Below, in pieces: positions 1 to 4,502 of a stretch of DNA of 5,616 bases. Origin of the DNA: Myxococcales bacterium. Lineage in GTDB: Bacteria > Myxococcota > Polyangia > Polyangiales > Polyangiaceae. Below the pieces are notes generated by a model. The model did not search any database. It was not told where the DNA came from and worked only from the letters and a program-made list of their open reading frames with translations. The stretch lies in the NCBI GenBank assembly GCA_003151595.1, contig PLXW01000151.1, positions 2,128 to 7,743 on the forward strand, given 5' to 3'. The position numbers were made by a program, and so were the translations under genes. Each line of letters starts with the position of its first letter. Within the stretch, counting starts at the first letter, position 1.

Positions 1-824
1 TCGCGAATGTGGTAGCCGCTGATCGAGACGGTGTTCCAGCGCGGGACCTCCTTCGAGCAGAACTCGATCATGTCGGTCACGACGCGCATCGCCGGCCGCG
101 GCGGAACGAGCCACGCATGCTGCGCGATGAACTCCTTCAGGCAGTCGTTCTGGACGGTGCCGCCGATCTTCTTCCGATCGATCCCACGGATGTCGGCCAG
201 CGCGATGTAGAAGCAGAGGAGGACGATCGCCGGACCGTTGATGGTCATCGACGTCGTCACCTTGTCGAGCGGGATGCCGTCGAACAGGATCTCCATGTCG
301 CGCAGCGTGTCGACCGCCACGCCGCACATGCCGACCTCACCGAGCGATCGCGGCGAGTCGCTGTCGTAGCCCATGAGCGTCGGGAAATCGAAAGCGGTGG
401 AGAGGCCCGTCTGCCCCTCCTTCAGGAGGTAGTGGAAGCGCGCGTTGGTCTGCTCCGGCGTGCCGAAGCCGGCGAACATGCGCATCGTCCACAGGCGGCT
501 GCGGTACATCGTCGGCTGCACGCCGCGGGTGAACGGGTACTCGCCGGGGAGGCCGAGGTCCTTCGCGGGATCGATGCGGACGTCGGCCGGCGTGTACACG
601 TCGCCGATCTCGATGTCGCTCCAGGTGGAGAAGCGATCCATGCGCGGAGGCATCTTCGCCTCCGAGGTGGCGACGACGTTCTTCTTCCACGCTTCCTTGG
701 CGATCCGGAGCGCCGCGATGTCGGCCGGGGCCTCGCCGCCGCTCGAGAACGTGTCGTCGTCGTGCGTGGTGGAGGGGGGATTCGAGGCCGGGCGAGCGCG
801 CGTGAAAGACACTTCCTGCGACAT
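1..824 (-). CDS. Acyl-CoA mutase large subunit, methylmalonyl/isobutyryl-CoA mutase family (5' part; runs off left edge)
   Basis: Adenosylcobalamin-dependent carbon-skeleton mutase; only the first 274 residues (substrate-binding TIM-barrel half) are present. Family motifs in order: YPFTRG (96-101), [11 protein letters not shown] (105-115), FAGFGT (117-122), LSTAFDFPT (141-149), GYDSD (152-156), [10 protein letters not shown] (179-188), TSMTING (191-197), [10 protein letters not shown] (223-232) and SISGYH (267-272), whose His272 matches catalytic His244 of the Propionibacterium enzyme. The positions of substrate-contact Tyr89 and Arg207 hold Phe117 and Gln235; the spacings of 118 and 37 residues to Gln235 and His272 agree exactly with the reference. 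Phe/Gln is the isobutyryl-CoA mutase pattern, so true methylmalonyl-CoA mutase activity is doubtful. Residues 1-35 are a Ser/Thr/Asp-rich extension. The ATG at 824 is the only reasonable start, because an in-frame TAG lies five codons upstream (837-839). No clear Shine-Dalgarno sequence is visible. Whether a B12-binding domain follows cannot be seen. Family assignment is certain, substrate inferred. Confidence 0.93.
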   Translation of the reverse strand, partial: MSQEVSFTRARPASNPPSTTHDDDTFSSGGEAPADIAALRIAKEAWKKNVVATSEAKMPPRMDRFSTWSDIEIGDVYTPADVRIDPAKDLGLPGEYPFTRGVQPTMYRSRLWTMRMFAGFGTPEQTNARFHYLLKEGQTGLSTAFDFPTLMGYDSDSPRSLGEVGMCGVAVDTLRDMEILFDGIPLDKVTTSMTINGPAIVLLCFYIALADIRGIDRKKIGGTVQNDCLKEFIAQHAWLVPPRPAMRVVTDMIEFCSKEVPRWNTVSISGYHIR

Positions 825-871
825 GATGCGAGGAATCTAGCGCGATCGGGGGCCAGGTACAGGGCCGCGCG

Positions 872-915
872 ATGACGCGCGCGCTTCGGACGGGCGTTGA
901 CGCGCGCTTGACGCG
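872..915 (+). repeat. Three copies of TGACGCG in the mutase/DedA divergent gap
   Basis: ATGACGCG lies at 872-879 and TTGACGCG at 897-904 and 908-915; the last two are 11 bases apart, about one helical turn. They could be operator half-sites or chance products of GC-rich sequence. The rest of the 825-948 gap holds no gene. Confidence 0.35.
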
Positions 916-936
916 AACCGGGCGCTCACGTAGCAG
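908..936 (+). promoter_or_regulatory. Weak sigma-70-like promoter candidate for the DedA gene
   Basis: TTGACG (908-913) matches five of six -35 bases. A 17-base spacer leads to TAGCAG (931-936), which matches only three of six -10 bases. Transcription would begin about 943, a few bases before the ATG at 949. That agrees with the absence of a Shine-Dalgarno sequence and suggests a leaderless or nearly leaderless mRNA. The weak -10 keeps confidence low. Confidence 0.2.
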
Positions 937-948
937 CGTCCCTTCCTC

Positions 949-1590
949 ATGCACCAATTGATCATGACGTGGTTCGGGTGGGTCCGAGACTGGCAATACC
1001 TCGGCGTCTTCCTGTTGATGGCGATGGAGTCGTCGATCCTCCCCGTGCCGAGCGAGCTCGTCATCCCCCCCGCGGCGTACTGGGCTTCGCAGGGGCAGAT
1101 GAGCATGGCCGGCGTCGTGATCGCCGGGACCGCCGGCTCGTACTTCGGCGCGATGGTGATGTACGTGGCCTCGCGCGCGCTCGGTCGCCCGCTGGTGCTT
1201 CGCTACGGCAAGCTCGTGATGATCTCGCCGGCCAAGCTCGAACAGGCCGAGCGCTTCCTCGCGCGGTACGAGACGGGCGGCGTCTTCTTCGCGCGCCTCT
1301 TGCCGGTCATTCGCCACCTCATCGGCATCCCGGCCGGGATCGTGCGGATGAAGCCGGGGCCGTACTCGATCATGACGATCCTCGGCTCGGCCGTGTGGTG
1401 CACCGTCCTCGCCGTCTTCGGTCAGCAGGTGCTCGGCGCCGAGCCGCAGCTGATGGACGACCCGGACGCGCTGGTGCGCGCGCTGAAGCACAAGTCGCTC
1501 ACCGTCGTGGCAGCGGTCCTCGTGCTGACCGTGCTCTACATCGCCGTCGTTCGCATGACCCGCAAGCCCGTCGCGCCGCCGGCTTCCTGA
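949..1590 (+). CDS. DedA-family (VTT-domain) integral membrane protein
   Basis: 213-residue inner-membrane protein of the DedA superfamily, the normal length for the family. Visible motifs: ESSILPVPSE (27-36), the acidic re-entrant segment near the N-terminus; the glycine-rich GTAGSYFGA (60-68); and FFARLLPVIRHLIGIPAG (113-130). In the last, Arg116 and Arg122 have the six-residue spacing of essential Arg130/Arg136 of E. coli YqjA, and Glu27 matches YqjA Glu39. Hydrophobic segments lie at about 15-40, 54-76, 112-133, 139-162 and 184-203, ending in a short basic tail. DedA proteins support membrane homeostasis, and some members move undecaprenyl phosphate or phospholipids across the membrane; which substrate applies here cannot be told. 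An in-frame TAG at 931-933 limits the start to ATG 949 (chosen) or ATG 964; neither has a Shine-Dalgarno sequence. It is divergent from the mutase and convergent with the phosphatase, so it is probably monocistronic. Confidence 0.93.
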   Translation: MHQLIMTWFGWVRDWQYLGVFLLMAMESSILPVPSELVIPPAAYWASQGQMSMAGVVIAGTAGSYFGAMVMYVASRALGRPLVLRYGKLVMISPAKLEQAERFLARYETGGVFFARLLPVIRHLIGIPAGIVRMKPGPYSIMTILGSAVWCTVLAVFGQQVLGAEPQLMDDPDALVRALKHKSLTVVAAVLVLTVLYIAVVRMTRKPVAPPAS

Positions 1591-1598
1591 AGGGCTGA

Positions 1599-1617
1599 CG
1601 CTCGCGTACAGCGAGCG
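1599..1617 (+). terminator. Hairpin just after the DedA stop, possible terminator
   Basis: CGCTCGC (1599-1605) and GCGAGCG (1611-1617) form a perfect 7-bp GC-rich stem with a GTACA loop, eight bases after the stop codon. Only a weak T-rich stretch (TTCTTGTCT, 1626-1634) follows, so classical intrinsic termination is uncertain. Confidence 0.45.
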
Positions 1618-1639
1618 GGATCGCGTTCTTGTCTGGCCG

Positions 1640-1712
1640 TCGTGCGAAGCACGATTCGCCGAAGGCGATGCAGGGGAGGGCTCCAAACGAAGTTTGGAGG
1701 GGACGCAGTCCC
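1640..1712. repeat. Array of four perfect GNA-triloop mini-hairpins
   Basis: On the plus strand, four consecutive perfect inverted repeats each enclose three bases. TCGTGC-GAA-GCACGA is at 1640-1654 and TCGCC-GAA-GGCGA at 1656-1668. CTCCAAAC-GAA-GTTTGGAG is at 1681-1699 and GGGAC-GCA-GTCCC at 1700-1712. Every loop is GNA closed by a C-G pair, the type known to form unusually stable DNA mini-hairpins; the first contains the GCGAAGC heptamer. With the hairpins on either side, the array fills the gap between the convergent DedA and phosphatase genes. No coding sequence is supported. It may be an interspersed repeat, a structured RNA 3' end or a bidirectional terminator. Confidence 0.7.
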
Positions 1713-1723
1713 GGAAGCACAGG

Positions 1724-1770
1724 GTAAATCGCCAGGCGCGCGCTCACTGCGCGAATCGCGGGCGATTTAC
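1724..1770. terminator. Long nested hairpin at the phosphatase 3' end, possible bidirectional terminator
   Basis: GTAAATCGCC (1724-1733) pairs perfectly with GGCGATTTAC (1761-1770). Inside lies a second stem, CGCGC/GCGCG (1739-1743 and 1749-1753), with loop TCACT. The phosphatase TAA (1767-1769) is inside the right arm. No T-run follows on either strand, so it may instead protect mRNA 3' ends. Confidence 0.5.
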
Positions 1771-2681
1771 GGCTTGGAACCCTTGTCAGGCGCCACGCCC
1801 GGCATCGTCGGCTCTTCGGCGAAGTTCTCTTCCTCTTCGACCGGCGGCGGGGCGCTCTTCGCCTTCGCGAGGCGCTCTTCCGTGTCGCCGTCGGTCTGCG
1901 TCGGCAGCTCCTCGGGGACTTCTTCGATCTTGATGAGCACGGCGGTGATGTTGTCTTCGCCGCCGCTCTCGTTCGCGCGCGCGATGAGCTGCTTGCACGC
2001 TTCGCGAATGTCCGGGCTGCCGCCGACGATGTTCTGGATCTCCTCGTCCGGGATCATCCCGGAGAGGCCGTCGGAGCACAGGATGTAGACGTCGTTCGCG
2101 ATCGGATCGTCGTGCTGCAGATCGACCACGACCTGGTCCTGCATCCCGAGCGCGCGCGTGATGACGTTCTTCGGGAGCTCGCTGCGCTGCTCGTCCGTGA
2201 GGTCCGGCATCGCCAAGAGGTAGTCGTTGATGAGCGAGTGGTCGCGCGTGAGCAGCTGAATCTGCCCGTTGCGGACGCGGTAGCAGCGCGAGTCGCCCAC
2301 GTGGCCGATGAACATGCGGCGCTTGCGCGGGCTGAACATCGCCCCCACCACCGTGGTGCCCATGCCGTGGTACTCGCGCGACCGGGTCGACCGCTCGAAG
2401 ATCTGCCGGTTCGCGACGCGGATGCCCGTGAGCAGGCGGTTCTCTTCTTCCGACAGGTTCGTGTCGAAGTGGAACGGCCAGGTCACGTCGTCGTTCGCCG
2501 TCGACTTGAAGAACTCGCTGATCGTGTCGGTCGCGAGCTTGGAAGCGACATCGCCCGCGCGATGTCCTCCCATTCCGTCGGCGACGACGAACAGGTCGTA
2601 TTCCTTGAGGACGACGTAGGAGTCCTCATTGTGCTCGCGTTGGAGCCCGACGTCGCTCTGCCCCGCGGCGATGGCGCGCAT
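1767..2681 (-). CDS. PP2C-family protein serine/threonine phosphatase
   Basis: Cytosolic Mn/Mg-dependent phosphatase of the bacterial Stp/PrpC type, which removes phosphate from Ser/Thr, typically opposing Hanks-type kinases. Numbering from ATG 2681 (304 residues), the metal-binding motifs are intact: SDVGLQREHNEDS (9-21, with Glu19/Asp20), VVADGMGGHRAGD (32-44, Asp35/Gly36), GMGTTVVGA (106-114), GHVGDSR (126-132, Asp130), LTRDHS (144-149), CSDGLSGM (202-209, Asp204) and GGEDNITAV (240-248, Asp243/Asn244). The flap region is about 150-177. After residue 255 comes an acidic, Pro/Glu-rich tail of about 50 residues with no membrane segment. A longer reading from ATG 2720 adds 13 residues, but those codons often end in A or T, unlike the rest of the gene, and ATG 2720 lacks a ribosome site, whereas AGGAG precedes 2681. 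TTG 2684 is also possible. The gene lies downstream of frr in the same direction; its partner kinase is not in the window. Confidence 0.95.
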   Translation of the reverse strand: MRAIAAGQSDVGLQREHNEDSYVVLKEYDLFVVADGMGGHRAGDVASKLATDTISEFFKSTANDDVTWPFHFDTNLSEEENRLLTGIRVANRQIFERSTRSREYHGMGTTVVGAMFSPRKRRMFIGHVGDSRCYRVRNGQIQLLTRDHSLINDYLLAMPDLTDEQRSELPKNVITRALGMQDQVVVDLQHDDPIANDVYILCSDGLSGMIPDEEIQNIVGGSPDIREACKQLIARANESGGEDNITAVLIKIEEVPEELPTQTDGDTEERLAKAKSAPPPVEEEENFAEEPTMPGVAPDKGSKP

Positions 2682-2692
2682 CAACGGATTCA

Positions 2693-2697
2693 CTCCT
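2693..2697 (-). promoter_or_regulatory. Ribosome binding site that favours the shorter phosphatase start
   Basis: Reads AGGAG on the minus strand, 11 bases before ATG 2681 and 8 before TTG 2684. It lies inside the longer reading from ATG 2720, so it argues for initiation at 2681 or 2684. The span 2682-2767 between the phosphatase and frr has no gene; TTGACA at 2735-2740 could be a -35 box, but no -10 match follows. Confidence 0.5.
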
Positions 2698-2767
2698 GTG
2701 GTCCGCAAAGAGGCTTTCATCCGTGGTGAGGGGTGTCAAGGTGTGCGCACGCCAGAAGCGCGCGGGG

Positions 2768-3319
2768 TCACACCTCGAGGATGTCTTTCTCTTTCGAGGT
2801 GACCGAAGAATCGACCTGTTTGCTCGCTTCGGCGATGGTCTCTTCCGTCTTCTTCTTTCCTCGATCGATGAGGTCGGTGGAGAGCTCGCCTTCGAGAGCC
2901 TTCAGCATATCGAGCGCTTCGTGACGCGCCTTCCGAATCGTCACTTTGCACTCTTCGCCGTACTTGCGCGCGATCTTCACGAACTCCTTGCGGCGCTCTT
3001 CGGTGAGCGGCGGGAGCGGGACGCGGATGATGTCGCCGTCGGGCTGCGGGTTGAGCCCCAGGTCGGCCTCGCGGATGGCCTTCTCCACGGCCTTCATCGA
3101 CGACTTGTCCCACGGCTTCACCGTGAGCATGCGCGCCTCGGGCACGTGCACGTGCGCCATCTGCGCGAGCGGCGTGATCGTGCCGTAATAATCGACGCGC
3201 ACCCCTTCGAGCAGGCTGGGATGCGCGCGGCCGGCGCGGAGCTTCGAGAGCTCACGCTTGAGCACGTCGTGCGCCTTCGCGATCGAGGAGAGGAGCTCCT
3301 TCTGAACGTCGTCAATCAT
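2768..3319 (-). CDS. frr: Ribosome recycling factor
   Basis: RRF acts with EF-G to split the post-termination ribosome and release mRNA and tRNA; it is a near-universal bacterial housekeeping protein. From ATG 3319 it is 183 residues, next to the usual 185. Features: N-terminal helix of the three-helix bundle (1-29); LRAGRAHPSLLEGVRVDYYG (27-46), the conserved first hinge and start of domain II; TPLAQMAHV (49-57); domain II to about 103; then the long C-terminal helices with PLTEERRKEF (104-113) and the basic IRKARHEA (128-135) of the ribosome-contacting surface. AAGGTG (3329-3334) stands nine bases before the ATG. An in-frame GTG at 3392-3394 with a better site upstream could add 25 residues, but that extension has no counterpart in the family. 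The gene lacks its common neighbour pyrH and has an unrelated divergent gene upstream. The phosphatase follows after a short gap, so an operon is plausible. Confidence 0.97.
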   Translation of the reverse strand: MIDDVQKELLSSIAKAHDVLKRELSKLRAGRAHPSLLEGVRVDYYGTITPLAQMAHVHVPEARMLTVKPWDKSSMKAVEKAIREADLGLNPQPDGDIIRVPLPPLTEERRKEFVKIARKYGEECKVTIRKARHEALDMLKALEGELSTDLIDRGKKKTEETIAEASKQVDSSVTSKEKDILEV

Positions 3320-3328
3320 GACGTCGCG

Positions 3329-3334
3329 CACCTT
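3329..3334 (-). promoter_or_regulatory. frr: Ribosome binding site of frr
   Basis: Reads AAGGTG on the minus strand with a nine-base spacer to ATG 3319. It supports the family-standard start. Confidence 0.5.
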
Positions 3335-3366
3335 AGCCCAGACCGACGGCGATTGTCTCGTGCCTA

Positions 3367-3383
3367 CGTTTTCGAATAAAACG
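3367..3383. promoter_or_regulatory. AT-rich palindrome in the frr / Cys-rich gene divergent region
   Basis: CGTTTT (3367-3372) and AAAACG (3378-3383) form a perfect 6-bp inverted repeat around CGAAT, overlapping the palindrome TTCGAA (3371-3376). It is one of the few AT-rich patches in the window and lies between two divergent genes, where a promoter or operator is expected. No convincing -35/-10 pair was found on either strand. Confidence 0.3.
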
Positions 3384-3398
3384 AAGCCCGTCACGTCT

Positions 3399-3404
3399 CT
3401 CCTT
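3399..3404 (-). promoter_or_regulatory. Strong Shine-Dalgarno sequence before an alternative upstream frr start
   Basis: Reads AAGGAG on the minus strand, four bases before a GTG (3392-3394) that is in frame with frr. Use of this start would give a 208-residue RRF. It may be chance, or a real second initiation site. Confidence 0.3.
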
Positions 3405-3426
3405 CTGTAAGCTGAAGGTAGCTGGT

Positions 3427-3433
3427 AGGGGGG
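3427..3433 (+). promoter_or_regulatory. Purine-rich ribosome binding site of the Cys-rich protein gene
   Basis: AGGGGGG ends four bases before GTG 3438 and one base before TTG 3435. The next candidate, ATG 3456, is 22 bases away and has no site of its own. Hence GTG 3438 is preferred. Confidence 0.4.
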
Positions 3434-3437
3434 CTTG

Positions 3438-4502
3438 GTGCGGGTTTCGAACGTCATGAACCGAGAGAGTCGTCGCTTCGCGCCGGGGATCGCGGCGGTG
3501 CTCGCTGCCATCGGAATCGGCGCGGTCGCCATCGCTTCCGCGATCGGCTTCAGCGCGCGCACGGCCGAGGCCCAGCAAGGACACGGGCTCGTCGTGACGG
3601 ACGCAGGCGTGCCTTCGTACATCGCCGCGGCGAGCCAGGGGCTCGTCACGCCGCCGGACATCGAAGACGTGGAGCACATGTGTGCGCTCCTCACGTCGTG
3701 CGACAAGCTCCCGCTCACCGCGACCGGGAACAACGAAGTGTCGTGCGTGCAGTCGATGATGAACGAGCTCGCGTCGGCCGACGCCGTGAAGTTCTCGGTG
3801 TCGATCCGCGAGTGCGGGTTGCGCGCGAACTCGTGCAGCGAGCTTCGGCAGTGCCTGCTCCGCGGCGTGAAGGTCGACGCCTGTCGCGGCCGCACCGCCG
3901 TCGCCAGCTTCTGCGATCTCGAGGGGCGCGCCATCGACTGCCTCCACGAGCAAGTGGTGAAGGTTCGCGACTGCCCCCGCGGCGGCGAGAACTGCGTCAC
4001 GCGCGAAGGGGACGCGACCTGCGCCCTCGGCCCGTGCACCAGCGAGAACAAGGAGGGCTCGGCCTCTTGCTCCGCGAGCGGCACGCGCATCCTCCGCTGC
4101 GAGCACGGCAAGCTGGTAAGCGTCGATTGCGGCGTCTTCGGTCTGAAGTGCACGACCGAAGGGGGCAAGGTCGGCTGCGCCCCTCCGACGCAGGCCTGCC
4201 AGTCGGCGGGGAAGCGCTGCGACGGCAACGTCTCGGTGGGCTGCGTGCAAGGGCACGAGGTGCGGGTCGACTGCGGCTCCGCGGGGCTCATGTGCAATGC
4301 GTCGCCCGGGTCGAGCCCCGTGGGCGCGTGCGTCGCGCCTGCGCCTGCTGCCGCCAGCGACAAGTGCGATCCTAAAGACCCGCCGAAGTGCGACGGAGCG
4401 ACGATCAAGTACTGCTTCGCAGGGCGCAAACGGAGCTACTTCTGCAAGTCGCTCGGCTTCGACAAGTGCACGAAGGACGGATCGACGGTTCGCTGCCAGT
4501 GA
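3438..4502 (+). CDS. Secreted cysteine-rich protein with five six-cysteine modules, function unknown
   Basis: I do not recognise a named family. From GTG 3438 the protein has 354 residues. A basic N-region (RESRR, about 9-13) precedes a hydrophobic segment (about 15-38) and AEA-QQ, a likely signal peptidase I site after residue 45, so export is expected. The mature part has 30 Cys. An N-terminal group is at 82, 88, 103, 126, 133 and 139. Four similar modules follow: 149-195, 200-247, 254-298 and 310-353. Each has six Cys spaced roughly C-x6-10-C-x7-9-C-x9-10-C-x6-7-C-x8-11-C, and the later ones share a VDCG..GLxC-like core. The even count suggests disulfide bonding outside the cytoplasm. An Ala/Pro linker (about 299-306) separates the last two modules. 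ATG 3456 is an alternative start that keeps the signal peptide. The stop overlaps the next gene's GTG by four bases, so the two are probably translated together. Confidence 0.85.
   Translation: MRVSNVMNRESRRFAPGIAAVLAAIGIGAVAIASAIGFSARTAEAQQGHGLVVTDAGVPSYIAAASQGLVTPPDIEDVEHMCALLTSCDKLPLTATGNNEVSCVQSMMNELASADAVKFSVSIRECGLRANSCSELRQCLLRGVKVDACRGRTAVASFCDLEGRAIDCLHEQVVKVRDCPRGGENCVTREGDATCALGPCTSENKEGSASCSASGTRILRCEHGKLVSVDCGVFGLKCTTEGGKVGCAPPTQACQSAGKRCDGNVSVGCVQGHEVRVDCGSAGLMCNASPGSSPVGACVAPAPAAASDKCDPKDPPKCDGATIKYCFAGRKRSYFCKSLGFDKCTKDGSTVRCQ
3882..4496 (+). repeat. Four tandem six-cysteine modules (protein-level repeat)
   Basis: Encodes Cys149-Cys353 of the secreted protein. Cysteine spacings inside the modules are 9-8-10-6-8, 10-9-9-6-8, 6-7-9-6-11 and 7-7-9-7-8 residues between successive Cys. 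Homology shows in the spacing and Gly/Asp positions; the DNA copies have diverged, so the duplications are old. Confidence 0.7.

Noticed and set aside
9..875. Plus-strand open frame opposite the mutase (288 codons)
   Set aside because: Antisense shadow of a gene with clear mutase motifs; its product is Arg/Ala/His-rich with no recognisable domain.
337..1686. Long minus-strand open frame (449 codons)
   Set aside because: It overlaps the mutase in another frame, the divergent gap and the whole DedA gene on the opposite strand. Its product is Arg/His/Asp-rich, typical of out-of-frame GC-rich DNA.
1642..2088. Plus-strand open frame through the hairpin array into the phosphatase
   Set aside because: It runs through palindromes and then antisense to the conserved PP2C coding sequence; its product is Ser-rich with no domain.
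2682..2720. Thirteen-residue N-terminal extension of the phosphatase from ATG 2720
   Set aside because: Five of its 12 later codons end in A or T, unlike the rest of the gene, no ribosome site precedes it, and AGGAG lies inside it.
2744..2767. Hairpin between frr and the phosphatase as a terminator (GCGCGC / GCGTGC)
   Set aside because: Short stem with a G-U pair and no T-run; weak and not distinguishable from chance in GC-rich DNA.
3320..4429. Minus-strand frame continuous with frr that would make a 553-residue fusion to RRF
   Set aside because: The upstream part is antisense to the Cys-rich protein gene, has no family features, and frr has its own start at normal length. Only the short GTG 3392-3394 extension is kept as an open question.
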